Below, one piece after another: positions 10,090 to 23,087 of a DNA stretch of 64,000 bases. Positions within the stretch are counted from its first letter, which is position 1. Each line of letters starts with the position of its first letter. The notes below the pieces were generated by a model. That model did no database searches. It saw only the letters and a program-made list of their open reading frames with translations, and was not told where the DNA came from. This DNA is from Meconema thalassinum. Lineage: Eukaryota; Arthropoda; Insecta; Orthoptera; Tettigoniidae. The DNA lies in contig OX336389.2 of the NCBI GenBank assembly GCA_946902985.2, forward strand, positions 145,503,099-145,567,098, read 5' to 3'. The translations under genes and the position numbers were made by a program.

Positions 10090-12726
10090 ACGCATCTAAT
10101 ATTAACATGATCCTACAAACATTGACAGCAAGCATTTATAGTGAAATTATTCATCATCATTATAATTTCCACAATGTCAGACACTCTGAAGCTGAGAGGA
10201 ATATTATACTTCAACGATAGCGAGATTGTTATGGCAGCTGAAACAATATGCGTAAGGAACGTGATGTGCATTGAAGAATATTTGGAGTAGCCTAACTATC
10301 TACATAATTGAAAATTATGGAGAAACTTAAGAACGAAGCTATATCTATAAACTATAAAGTCAAGAAGAAGAATCAACTAAGGTCAGCGCTTAGAAGAGAC
10401 TAATACGATGGAATCAGGGCAATTAACCGATCCAATGCTTGAAAAGTGGTCCGAGTCGAATCCTGAGTCCAGGATGGAGCAGTTCGCGTCTCGACGACGG
10501 TGTACGAGTCCCGACAATCCAGTTCATTTGGAGGAAGGTGATTGGAAGCAGGAGAATAGCAGAATGGAGAATACTGTCCAGTACGGTATTATCTATTTCC
10601 AAAGATCTTCTAGATTCGGCAAAGGTAGAAGAAGATTCATTATGAAGTTTGTTTGGTAGTTGGAATTGATTTTGGAGCACACCATTTTACATTATTTTAG
10701 TAATTTAATATTTCATTGAATTTAAAGGAGAAGTTTGGGATATTTTATGATCCGCAATTTATTGGACTGTGTTAAATATTCGATAAATTTTATTTACGAT
10801 TTGGATTGAATTTTGGAAGTTGAATTTAGAATATTTACGTTTATGAATTTAAGAATGTTTTCATAAATTCATTAATATTTTCGTTTGAGATAATAACGTT
10901 GGGAATTATAGCGCAAGATGAACATTAGTTAAGGATGAAGATACTACGAAGATAAAACCTTGACTTCATGTTTTATTTTATTACGACGATCTAGGCAAGA
11001 ATATTTGCGATGATTGATCTTGATGTTATATTTGGGATAACCATTATTAGGATTGGAAATACATTTGGATGTACAATAATTTGGATCTATGGTCGTCATT
11101 TAAAGAATTTGTTCTTTAGTAAGACGGGTTATGCCTTTACGATAATTCAATTTTTATGAGTAGACAATTTGAATATATCAGATTTAGATGAATTTGCATC
11201 CCTTTAAATCGTAATATGTTGACCAACGAGAATTCTAATAAACCTTTTGCAACATTAATGTTATTGTTGTTGACTATTAAATATTGCATTCAAGCAAACG
11301 ATATGACCAGTGAGGTGTTAATTAATCGTATACTTATTAAATATTAACAAATATTGTTTAAAACATAGTAACTACGAAGTAAACCAAAGAAAGTTCATGC
11401 ACTGGATTATAAGGTCAAGGTAAATAAAATTATAAAGGCAACGAAGTAATTAAAGTATATTGTGAAGATCGTATTGATTTAATATTGAAGTAGAGAACTA
11501 GTGTGAAAGTTCTGATGTCAAGTGTACAATCACATGTAAGTTATGTTATACGAGAAGAAAATACCGTGTATGCATTTATTGTTGTAATGAGGGAGTAGCA
11601 GCTCATATATTGAGCTCTAATACGTAGTGCAGACGTATTATGGAGGATTGTGATGCATTATAGAGCAGTATTGTTGCAGGTAGAAGAATGTAAGATCAGA
11701 GTATTATTATTTAATTTACCTACAGCCGAAATGAGTTGGCGGAAAGAAGTAATGAGGTGATTTTTAACTATTGGGTTGTTAATTCTATTAACATATTAAC
11801 AAGATTTTGACAATGTTTACGTATGAGCTTGGCTTAATTGCATGGCCGTATCAGCTCGGAATGGTAATAAACTACTATATAATTGTGTCGAAGGTGATAT
11901 ACAGCAATAAACAACAATATAATGCAAGTATCATTAATAAACAATAATGAATAACAAATAAATGAACCATTAATTATTATTCCATAATTATTAATAATAA
12001 TAATACCAAACAACATGCATGTTTATAACATAAATAAATATTGTGAAGCAGGAATAATTAACCGAAGGTTAATATTTACGATTAGTGCTGTTTAAAAAGT
12101 AGAAAGTGATTGTAAGAGTATTGTATTATCGATGTTTTGTAATGTAGGCGTAGGAAGGCGTTTGACAGCGCAATAATGTATTATTAATGTAAGTAATTCT
12201 ACGATTGAATTTAATAATGAGAAAGAGGGGAGAACTTTACTGTAATGTTTTTATAATACAGTGATATAAATACAACGTAAATAAGTGGATCATGTAAAGT
12301 TTGTGAACAGCTGATCGGTTGACGATAGTGTTAATTTGAGCTGCAGTTTTTGCATTCAAGTTATATAATCGGAGATTAATGTATCGAGAAAAAGAAGTAT
12401 ATGTTAACCGGAATAATATTTTGATAATATTATTTACTCCATTTTTAATTTTTCAAACTCTGAAACAGTTGATGCGGTTTTATTTGAAAGGAGCTGTGGA
12501 TTACGATGTCAGATGGACATAGAAATTGTTTCGTTTTGTTTTAATGACAAGCTTGCCAATTTTTAAGTTTATTTAATTTTATTGTTGGGATTTTGATTTT
12601 AATTGATTTAATTCTTTAATTATAATTGTTTTATTTCATAAATTTAATCGTTCGTTTTTATAACCGAATTTCATGATTTATATAAGTTATGTAGAGAGAT
12701 TGTGTTGTGGAAATGGATTCTGGTAC
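10090..12726. other. AT-rich DNA without a supported gene
   Basis: Continuation of the sequence left of 3995 before LINE A inserted. A frame of 83 codons at 10408-10659 is open on both strands, lies in a locally GC-richer patch and has no recognisable domain, so I do not call it a gene. The rest is AT-rich with many stops. It abuts the TG start of the LTR at 12727. Confidence 0.5.
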
Positions 12727-15700
12727 TGCCCCCGTAAATTGAATTATTTAGGGACAAAATGAGAGTATTTTCCGTCCCCATGATAAAATTTAACTAGCAA
12801 ATATAATTTCTGGAAGTGTGACAGGGGAGTGTAGTGTTACAAGCTCTAGACTGTGGGAGAGCCCGATCACGTGATATATTGCACAAGATACGCTTCTAGA
12901 AGGCTATATTTATCATAGCAACAGCGAGTTTGGAGATTAATATTATAAATATTGTTATAAATTATGCTATTGGATCCCAGCCCAGAGCCAATGAGAACAG
13001 GTCTTATTGAAGACGGGATCAACTTTAATTACACAATACGATGAAATTATGCATTTAGGCCCTTAGAAGAAGATTTTCTTATTTGGTAATGAAGAGAATA
13101 TTAAGAGAAATTATGTCTGATACTTTAAAAACCGCAGATCGGTTAATCTACGCAGTAATAAGCATTAGTAATCTACGCGCTAAAATTATGGTGGGAGATT
13201 GATATGGCCGCCAAATATTCGACTTGGAGGGGGAGATCCAAGGATCGAGGTTCTTATACCAGCAGTCTTTGAAGAGTTTTTACTGGGTTAACGGAGATCC
13301 CAAAGCTTAGTCCGAGTGCGACGACTGTCGACTTGTGGAGACGCGAGGATAGCGAGGTGGAACGTAGGAGTTCACCGCACTTCCATTCTACGTGAAGTTG
13401 CGAGGAACATTGCATTGATTGTATCTCTTATATAATTGAGATCTGAAGTTAAATAAGCGAATATATATAAAGAACAGATCGCTTACTATATATTGTGAAA
13501 AGTCGAGCGTTTTAAAATTCACCGTTTCGACACTATAAGCCTGTTAAGTTAGATTTCCAAATGTGTTGGAAATAAAGCTGAATATCATTATAAATTGCAA
13601 CGTGAAGTTGGCGAACGCAGTTGAAGTGAACAGTAGCGGGGAACTTTTAATATTGGCGCAACACATAAACATTAATAGAATGACTATAATTATTCGTCAA
13701 ACGTTATCATTCAGCATAATTAACATTGTTGATATGATGAACTAAATAGTCATGCGCCAGAGACATTTTCGAAAGCAGGAGTTAAGATACAACGATGGAG
13801 CTTCGTTAGACAACGTATTCTTGAATACAGACGTAGTGTACTGTCCATCTTGTGCATTTTCGTCAGTCTACGAACACTAATATAACATCAATTAGCAATG
13901 GAAATATTTCATTCACCATTTATATGAATATTTTCATAATTATATTCCAATGATGAAGCTGATACATATTTACGACGGAGAATGAAGACTTTACAGAAGA
14001 GATTTTTCAAGATGCTAGGGTAGCCCGGCAAACACAGAAGAATTTGCCAGAATGTTGGTGAATTCCAGAGAGGGACGTTTCTTACCTCTGAGGTCGCAGA
14101 TCCGAGGTTCGAATGCAGATCCATCTCAGTGTCTTGTACTGAGGAAACATCTAAAAAGTATTGCGGGAATACTTACATAGATCTTCAAGTTTTCGTCCAA
14201 ATAAGGTATTAGTGTATCTCAATTGTTATATAGAGCTTGATTAGTAATATTCTGAGACAGCGATCTTATTCCATACTTCTATATTTTCACATTTCATGTA
14301 TTTCAGTGCTTTTTGTATTTTACACTTCAGATGTGTGTTGAGATTTTTATATTTCAAGATTATTTAGGAGATGATTGCATTTCATCTATTTTTCAATTTT
14401 ATTCTGCGGATCAGTTGTGGAACTGACATTAAAATTTTTGCTTGAGGAATCATATTGCCTCATAGGAGACTAGTCATTTTGACTCTCGAATTTTAATAAC
14501 TTCATTTAAACCAAGCATTCTGACATTGTGTCATAGCTTCAAATTAAATTCTTACTAAATTTAATTTGAGCACTTTAATGTAACAACATATAACTTCAAG
14601 GACAGAAGAAACATCGAATGATCTTGTTATATCATTATTGTACATAAACTATCGACAATCTAAGAAATACTAGTCGTTTGATAAGACCGAAGTCTTTATC
14701 CCTATGAACATTCTTTGTGTAGAGTGGTAAAACATTACGACATTGACAAACCTTTCTTATTATTTGTAAAGCTAAGAGCATTGTTCATTTAATATGTTAG
14801 AGGAAATACCTTTTGATAGAAGATTATTCAAATCTTTGGCTAGGAATTCAAAGCTAGTTTATCCCGGTCAAGATTGAATTCTATCTGACACTATAAATAA
14901 CATGTGTGTTACTTTATCCTATTTGTGTAACATCACGTCATTTTGTCGACATGATATTACAACGATTAACAATTTATAGCTTGACAAGTGAGATGAGACA
15001 GGAGTATTACTTTTATTACATGTGTTTGCGACAGCCGAGTTAACAGTTAATTATCTTGTTGTGGAGTAAACTCTAGGAGGTTAATCACGACTGTCTAATA
15101 TCGTTCATTACAATTGGAAGTTTTGTTTGAAGAACTTACGCATGTATAATTGTAGTCCAGTAGTCATGTGCAATGATACTGAGGGTCATGCCATTATTTG
15201 AGAGAAGTTCCTACATAAGATATGTTAATAACAATTAATCCTTTTTGGTTATTGTTTAACATAGTAGATGATAATTGTTTATGCCATATATACTGTTATA
15301 TGAAGATTTGTAGAGCTATGAAGAGTGCTCATGCGCGGGAATTCCGCATTTTAAGGAAGTCAAAGTATTGTTGTTCTTTGATTTAAAAAAAAAGGCATTG
15401 TATAAAGAGCCGTTGTATACAAGTAGTCCAGTTCTTGTGAATTAACGATTTAGCTGTGTTAACAGGAGGGTTTCAGCGGAAATGCAATTTGAGAAAGATT
15501 GTCTACTCATGTCTATAATACGATTATTACATTTTATTAAACCCGAAGTTATGTAATTACGTACAGTTTACCTTAATTAGTCGACTGTATTATACCGACA
15601 GTGTAATGAAACCTATATAAGACGATGTGTATGCAGTATATCAAAACTACAGAACGTTAGAGAAGGATGGTTATGTGAAAAACCAGTGTATATATTTAGT

Positions 15701-16785
15701 TAAGAATTATATTGTAACCGAGAAGTTAGAATCTCAAAAGTGTCGCGTTAGCAACACTAGATAATGGATATTATTATAAACATATTACATGTAAATATTT
15801 TTTGTGGAAATGATTTAATTAGTTAAATAATTTAGTAGGATTTATTAATCAATTGTTTTGGAATAGCGTGTGTTTTATGAGCGGATGTTTTTGGTGTGTA
15901 TGATTGTTCACTGATAAGAGTATATGTGGAACCGAGTTGGTCTAGAACAATTGCGGGGTGCGAATGAAAGAGTGTATAAAAATTTGTAGAATGATTGTTT
16001 AAGAAACAGAGTAGTTATGTGAACTTTTGTAAGGTCTAAATGTTAATTTTTACGTGTTTTTATAAATGCACACACAAGCAGTCTGTGGGCTAGCGAGAAT
16101 GATTCATCGTTACATTGGAGAGCGATGACATGATATGAACCCCGCCTTGTGTTTATTGTGTAAACCAGTTTCGAGTTTGGCGTGGTGCCGGTATTGCATT
16201 GATGAAACAAAGTTACTGCACGTTCGTTCTACAACGCAGGCTTGTGAATGAAACCATGTGTCTGGATTGCCATTAAGAGACTTCATTAAACGTTTTTATT
16301 TTTACGCAGTGTAGGCCTAGAACAAGCCCAGATTTATGCTCATAATTTTTAATACAGCATTGTAATAAGATGTAGAGTTGAAAGGAGGTGTGAATGTTTG
16401 CGTGTTTTTAATTTTAATTTCTATTTTTAAATTCGTTTATTGTTATTTTGTTTATAGTAGATTAGTTTACCCTATAGTTAATAAATTTTATTCGGATTGT
16501 TTTCCATTGTTGTTGGAGTGTGATTCAATTTAAATATAAGGAGAAGAATATTGTGGATGTAGTGTAGGCGAAGCTGAATTCCCAGTCCCCGAGAGGTAAG
16601 TAAAGGTGAGTGCCCCGTGTAGTTGGTTGTTGATCCACAATATTCTGGTAACTGCTGTCTCTAAATCCCTAAAGGCCATGTTGGAAGCGATTTGTAATGT
16701 AGTATATGACGGTGCTGTTAGAAATAGGCAATCCAGCGGGTGCAGTGGATATTCCAACAGGATCCTTTCCGGATTATCGGGTACA
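12727..16785 (+). repeat. Left LTR of element 1 (about 4.06 kb)
   Basis: Starts TGCCCCCGTAAATTG and ends GGGTACA, so it has the TG...CA ends of LTRs. It aligns throughout with 20266-21557 plus 29060-31855 with only scattered differences. Candidate signals: CACGTG with a nearby CTTCTAGAAGG and TATATTTAT near 12870-12920, AATAAA at 16480-16485, and a consensus splice donor AG/GTAAGT at 16594-16601. A tRNA-like GAGGTTCGAATGC lies near 14102. It contains no coding capacity that I can support. The length is unusual; most insect Gypsy-type LTRs are a few hundred bases to about 2 kb. Confidence 0.85.
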
Positions 16786-17360
16786 GTAGGAATGGCGCCC
16801 TATGATCTTTGGGGCTATGAAATTGGCTTCGTAGTGTCTCTAAAGAAAGTTGGTTTGAACGTTTCTAGTGAAAGAAATAATTACCAGACTTGTGGGATGT
16901 CTTATCCAATTTCGGATGGATGTGACTGTAATTATATAGGCTTAATTTAAATTAATATTAGGAAGGTTACACTCAGATAAAGATCAGATCTTAGAAACCT
17001 GAGAGTGGTGTAGTAGGTGGACAGTTTCGAAAAACGACCTACGATCTGAATATCTATTTTATTTCACCGGTACATGACGATTGCTAAGGTCATGTTAAAA
17101 TTAAAGCTAACTTGTTTTGATGATTGTAATGGTAGAATTTCTTTGTGGTAGTATATGTAAGGTGAATCACAGGAGAACGAACATTATGAGTCAGTTTGTT
17201 CAACATAGGGTGTACTTTAAATTAATGCTAAGGTAATTTTAAGTTACTTTTAGACATTAAGGTGCTCAAGAATATATATGGAATAGGACGTTGCTCAGAT
17301 GTTGTTATTTTGCTCTGTTGTTGTTTATGTCTCTAAAGCATTATATAAAGGGTTATTGCA
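16786..17360 (+). promoter_or_regulatory. Element 1 primer-binding site and leader
   Basis: TGGCGCCC at 16793-16800 lies 7 bases after the LTR end and is the classic 3'-tRNA complementary motif for minus-strand priming. Element 3 has TGGCGCC in the same place. The rest is an untranslated leader up to the gag ATG at 17361. Confidence 0.75.
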
Positions 17361-19789
17361 ATGGCAAGTGAGGATGTAAAGAGAATGTTGGAGGAAATGC
17401 ATGTGAAGCTGCAAGAAGGTATGCAGCAGAATTTCAATGTTGTTTAAGGTATATTTCAGGAAGCGAAGCAGGACCTAGAACAACTGAAGCGGGAACGAAA
17501 GGAGGACCTTAACACAGTGATTGTTAAAGTTGTTGATTCTCTTAGAGATGAAGTTGCAGAAAGTGTCAAAGAGAGTTTCAAAACTGAAATTCAGGAGGTT
17601 CAGACATCTTTAGAGGGTTTACATACTAGTGCCTCTAAAATGGTTGCAAATGTCACGCGTTTACAGGCCAGCTCAAAGCAGATTCAGGATGACGTAAGTG
17701 GTGTACGGACAGAGGTCGGTACAGTCCAATCCAAAATAGACATAGTACAGTCCGATGTTGGTAATGTTAGGTCAGATGTATCTCATGTTCAAAGTAAAGT
17801 CGATACAGTCCAAGTAGAGGTATCCAATGTCCAAGCTAAACTAGATACAGTCCAAGCCTATGTCACAAATGTTCAGGTTGACATAAATAATATGCAGTCA
17901 GATGTCACTGATGAACAGTCTGACATAGGTAAAATACAGACAGAAGTCAATACGGTATATGTAACAAAATTCCAGGTGGATATTAATAAGATTAGACAAG
18001 AGGTAGAGGCGTCTAAAGAACTGTGTACACAGAATATAACTGCTTTAACGACACGTTTTGTTAACGATGCGTAAAAACTACAGCTTCTCTGGTCGAATTA
18101 AAATGTAACGTAGAAACTTTACGAACACAGGTTATTGACCATAATAAAATTCTTAAGGCAGATATTGAGGAGGACATAGCTGCAAAGTTAAATGCTAATG
18201 TAGTTGTATGGAAAGACGAGTGGAACAAATCTAGTGGGGAACATGTTAAGCAAATCCAAGATAACATAGAAAAGAAATTAGCCAGTACCCAAGTAGAAAT
18301 TAATAGAGAGGTTATTGAAGTAAGAACAGATCTAGGTAAAAGGATTGATACGCTCACTGAAAAGCAAGTAGAGGATAGAACTCAATCTAGTCAGGATGTG
18401 CAAGCTTTGAAAGAATCGTTGGAGAGTAAGACTAAAACGATAGAGGAACGATTAAACAAGGTTGTCACTAACATTAATGCCATGAGTGAGGAGAAAACTA
18501 ATGAACTAGAAGAATACGTATCCAAGAAGTTACAAAATCTTAATCTAGGAGATGTTGCCAAGCTTGAGACGTATAAGGAAGATTTAAAGACCGAAGTAGG
18601 CCAACAGCTGAAGAAGATTATCGCTGAGATAGAATAAAAGGAAAGGGAGAAGATAGATTTCGAAGATTGGAGGAATCAGACTAGAAGAAATAGCCTAGAA
18701 GTGGAAGGAAGGGAAATTAGGCCGGAGGAAAGATTATTCAGGTTTACGGAAGGTTTAGAGGAGAGGAGTAAAGAGCCCGAAAGTTACGATAGAGATTTTC
18801 GACGAAACCTTCAGGATTCATATCCGAGAATCGTGACGGTCATAAGGAACTTTGAAGAAAAACCGCGCAAGTTCAGCAACCTAGATAGTTTCACGCCGAT
18901 AGAGTACATCAGAAATCTCAAAGATTACTTTATCGAAGCGCATATTCCAAGAGAGAGAGAAATGGAGATCGTAGAGCGCTATTTGTCAGATGGGTCCCTT
19001 GAATGGTTTAGAACCTTCAGATATACCTTCATGAATTTCGATGAATTCGCAGAAGCACTAATAAAGCGTTTCTGGTCTATTGAAGCAGAAAATTCCCTAC
19101 GCGCCGAAGTATACTCACGAAAATATTCAGGAACTCATCCTACACGCTACGCAGACTTCTTCACGAGTCAGTTAGCCAGACTCAGATAACTTAAACCCCC
19201 GTTATCTACAGCTCAGTTGATAGACGCGATAGCCAGGATGCTCCCTGTTGAAGTCAGACGTCTAATTATCTCGTCAGGGATCAACGATCTAGTAAGCATG
19301 GACGAATTGCTAAGAAAACTCGATTACAAGAGCCCTATGCCAAACGTTGTTGCGAATAACCAAAGGCAAGTGTACAAAGGCATTAAAACAGTATATCCTG
19401 ACCAAACACAACAGACAGACAATCCGAAAGAACCAGAAAAGGGAAATATTTGTCCTGAAAGGAATAATTATTTCCGGGATCATAGACCAGAACCCATATA
19501 CAGGAGATTCTGTGGAGGTCGTCCATACCAGCAACAGCAAGGACGTAATAATGATAATAGCAATGGCAACCGTAGAAGTGGTTATTATCACAATAATAAT
19601 AACTACCGATACAATAATAATGGTTATAACAGGAATAATAATAGGAATAACCAGAACGATAATCGTAACAGAATCTCCCAAGATGAAATTATGACGAAGG
19701 AGAAGTATGATGAAAGTCATAAGGAAGGACAAGAATATCTTAACGATTTAAGAGACAAGGGAAATGGGAATGGTGATAAAAAGATTTGA
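17361..19789 (+). pseudogene. gag: Element 1 gag (decayed)
   Basis: Structural protein of the retrotransposon particle. ATG at 17361 (MASEDVKRMLEEM). An in-frame TAA at 17445, a TAA with frameshift near 18072, a TAA at 18635 and a TAA at 19187 break it; the frame ends at a TGA at 19787-19789. N-terminal half: a long coiled coil of heptad-like repeats built on VDTVQ, SNVQ and SDV words. Capsid-like part (about 18840-19330): KPRKFSNLDSFTPIEYIRN, IPREREMEIVERYLS, LEWFRTFRYTF, ALIKRFWS and DELLRKLDYK, matching element 3 Gag closely (IPREREL, TWFRAFRYTF, LIKRFWSPE, EILRKLDHT). C-terminal tail: Asn/Arg-rich, no CCHC knuckle, ending near ESHKEGQEYLNDLRD, which also aligns with element 3. Confidence 0.85.
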
Positions 19790-20041
19790 GTGTTGATTCC
19801 AAATCAAGCACCAGTAAAGGAGAAGGTAATGGAAATGGTTCTCATAGACGATATGGAGGGACTATTTACGTTGACCAAAAGAAGTAGAAGAGAGAAGAGG
19901 ATATTCTGCTGCACAGAACCAAGAAAAGAAGAAGAAGACGACGTTGAAGAACCAAGAAAGAAAAAGAAGACGTTGAAGAAGAGAAGAATAGAAGAAGAGG
20001 AACGGGTCAGATGAAGATAACCGCAATAGAACCAAGAAGAA
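19790..20041 (+). other. Glu/Lys low-complexity link between gag and integrase remnant
   Basis: Purine-rich GAAGAA/AAGAAG sequence, densest at 19880-20010, that could encode Glu/Lys runs in any frame. It lies at the point where protease through the integrase core should be, so it probably covers the deletion joint. No domain is visible. Confidence 0.5.
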
Positions 20042-20161
20042 AGAGCGTTCCGCATAACTAATGCTTATGGGAATAACTGTTATGAGTTGTTTGCCGATGA
20101 AAACAACGTTATTCTAGGAAAATTCAACGCTAAGAATTTAAAAAGTATCATAAGAAAATAG
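20042..20161 (+). pseudogene. Integrase C-terminal remnant of element 1
   Basis: About 40 codons that read AFRITNAYGNNCYEL, then VILGKFNAKNLK and a TAG stop. This fits the end of Gypsy-type integrases, where a small beta domain finishes with a pattern like AYELEDENGxxLGxxNxxxLK. Its place directly before the purine tract and right LTR is correct for the 3' end of pol. Together with the preserved gag, it shows element 1 arose by internal deletion of an autonomous gag-pol element. The family reading is by pattern recognition only. Confidence 0.6.
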
Positions 20162-20250
20162 GCTAAAATAATTCAATATTCGAGTTCAAGTGACATATCA
20201 AAAGTCTTGAATTAGAATGTTTAAAAACAATTTGCAACTGTTTTTAACTT

Positions 20251-20265
20251 GGGATGACGGAGGAA
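20251..20265 (+). promoter_or_regulatory. Polypurine tract of element 1
   Basis: GGGATGACGGAGGAA directly precedes the TG of the right LTR, the expected site for plus-strand DNA priming. It is mostly purine with two interruptions. Confidence 0.6.
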
Positions 20266-21557
20266 TGCCCCCGTAAATTGAATTATTTAGGGACAAAATG
20301 AGAGTATTTTCTGTCCCCATGATAAAATTTAACTAGCAAATATAATTTCTGGAAGTGTGACACAGGAGTGTAGTGTTACACGCTCGAGACTGTGCGAGAG
20401 CCCGATCACGTGATATATTGCACAAGAGACGCTTCTAGAAGGCTATATTTAGCATAGCAACAGCGAGTTTGGAGATTAATATTATAAATATTGTTATAAA
20501 TTATGCTATTGGATCCCAGCCCAGAGCCAATGAGAACAGGTCTTATTGAAGACGGGATCAAATTTAATTACACAATACGATGAAATTATGCATTTAGGCC
20601 CTTAGAAGATTTTCTTATTTGGTAATGAAGAGAATATTAAGAGAAATTATGTCTGTTACTTTAAAAACCGCAGATCGGTTAATCTACGCAGTGATAAGCA
20701 TTAGTAATCCACGCGCTGAAATTATGGTGGTTGATTGATATGGCCGCAAAAATTCGACTTGGAGGGGGAGATCCAAGGATCGAGGTTCTTATTCCAGCAG
20801 TCTTTGAAGAGTGAGGAAGTGTTTTTACTGGGTTAATGGAGATCCCAAAGCTTAGTCCGAGTGCGACGACTGTCGACTTGTGGAGAAGCGAGGATAGCTA
20901 GGTGGAACGTAGGAGTTCACCGCACTTCAATTCTACGTGAAGTTGCGAGAAACATTCCATTGATTATATCTCTTATATAATTGAGATCTGAAGTTAAATA
21001 AGCGAATATATATAAAGAACAGATCGCTTACTATATATTGTGAAAAGTCGAGCGTTTTAAAATTCACCGTTTCGACAATATAAGCCTGTTAAGTTAGATT
21101 TCCAAATGTGTTGGAAATAAAGCTGAATATCATTATAAATTGCAACGTGAAGTTCGCGAACGCAGTTGAAGTGAACAGTAGCGGAGAACTTTTAATATTG
21201 GCGCAAAACACAAACCCTAATTGAATGACTATAATTATTCGTCAAACATTATCATTCAGCATAATTAACATTGTTGATATGATGAACTAAATTGTCATGC
21301 GCCAGAGACATATTCGATAGCAGGAGTTAAGATACAACGATGGAGCTTCGTTAGACAACGTATTCTTGAATACAGACGTAGTGTACGGTCCATCTTGTGC
21401 ATTTTCGTCAGTCTACGAACACTAATAATACATCAATTAGCAATGGAAATATTTCATTCACTATTTATATGAATATTTCCATAATTATATTCCAATGATG
21501 AAGCTGATACATATTTACGACGGAGAATGAAGACTTTACAGAAGAGATTTGTCAAGA
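20266..21557 (+). repeat. Right LTR of element 1, first part
   Basis: Aligns with 12727-14015 of the left LTR and stops at CAAGA, where element 2 is inserted. The LTR resumes at 29060 with AAGATGCTAGGG, giving a 4-bp duplication (AAGA at 21554-21557 and 29060-29063). Confidence 0.85.
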
Positions 21558-21688
21558 TGTAACGTGTTTTTCGAGGGGATTTTACGCCACTGGCATAAGT
21601 CAGTAGGAAGCCATTCTATATTTATTTACGCGGCAAATTGTTCAGCCAAGAGAATTTTTCATGTAAATTTATTATTATTATTATTAAC

Positions 21689-21719
<31 letters not shown>

Positions 21720-22949
21720 GGTATTTTTTGGAGCATTTTTATAAAATTATAAACATATTGATAGGTTTTCTATGTCATAGAAAACACTATCAAGCAAATT
21801 ATTACGAACAACATTATCATAGAAAATTATATGATTACGGAATTTTACGGAGTTTTGTCAGTTAGGGTATTATGAGAGAGATGACTCACTGGGAATTCAG
21901 ATACAGGCTTATTCTTGTCAAGATGTATGTCGCAAGCCTGGGTTGCAGCGTCAAGAAAAGGCGAAATAGTCTGGAACGGCAATCGACATCATCCGCGCGC
22001 CGTGTGTATTGAGCCGGAGGAGGGGAGTATAGCGGGGTGGCACAGCCAATCAGTGGAGACCACGTAAGGTGGAAGTCGGCACCGAAGTGTGGAGCCGACG
22101 AGTAGATATATCGTTTGCGCGCCGTGGAGCAAAGGGACTTTCTGTGTAAGACATGACCAGTATGGTTGCACGTGTGAGTGGCTCCGATGTTCCGTGGAGT
22201 AGAGGACTATCTTCGTAAAACTTAACCAGTGTGGTTGTACGAGTGTTTGGCTCCGATGTTCGGACCATAAAGTCATCAAATCTACCAGTATATCATCAAA
22301 TAACAAAGAAGATGACGACGTCCAGGAGACAGTGGGAAGCACTCTTCATCATCCAGTACGAGGGAAATGCTTCGGCAATTTCCAGTGGTAAGCGCGTATG
22401 ACGGAGAACTACGCAATCTCTCGTTTCTCTTTGTTTTATATTCAGTATTCAGTAACTTCATAGCTTGGGAGTAAGAATAAAATCAGTAATTTATCCGAAT
22501 CCGTTTTCACGTAATTTTCTAGCGATATTATTTAAATCGCAAAGCTCCAATTTAAATTTTAAACTTATTATTATTAATTTTGCAAAACTTGTTTTATATA
22601 ATAAATTCATTTCTTTTAACCATCCAATCTTTGCTTTCAGTAGGTAGCATTAGATATAGACCAATTCCTTCTCCTGATACAATTGTTTGTTGGGTTAATG
22701 ATCAAATCATACCACGAGCTGAGTGAATAGATTCTTGAAGGTGTTTTACCAGAGCAAGGTGTTGTTAAATACAAATTTAGATTTCAACATTGCGTTGAGG
22801 TCTTGGCGCCCATCAAAACAACATATCTTAGGAAGAGTAAATATTTCAAAGTGCCGTAAGGGCCAGTCAAACTGTTACACTTGTCATCCCAACGTGGAGA
22901 AAATGTTACATTTGTAGGCTTAACGTGGAGCAAAGGAGATAATGTTACA
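21558..22949 (+). repeat. Left LTR of element 2
   Basis: 1392 bp, TG...CA ends, aligning with 27684-29059. It contains an ATT microsatellite near 21671-21719 and AATAAA-type signals near 22474 and 22600. Relative to the right copy it has about 20 extra bases near 22876. Confidence 0.9.
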
Positions 22950-23087
22950 TTTGTCGCCGACAACTTGGGGATGAAAACCTAATAACATTTGTGGAAGGAG
23001 AAGGGTATATATTTCTGTGCCTGTATTTTGGGGGGTTATTTGTCTTTATCAGTGTATATCATTCTGGGGGATGAGAAAGATAAACAG

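Noticed and set aside
10408..10680. Frames of 83 and 85 codons on both strands
   Set aside because: Mutually overlapping on opposite strands in a GC-richer patch; no domain seen.
10090..12726. Possible relic LTR abutting element 1, because GGATTCTGGTAC resembles the LTR end GGATTATCGGGTAC
   Set aside because: The similarity is limited to about 12 bases; no second copy or wider alignment was found.
19310..19732. Minus-strand frame of 140 codons rich in Ile/Val
   Set aside because: It is the antisense of the Asn-rich gag tail.
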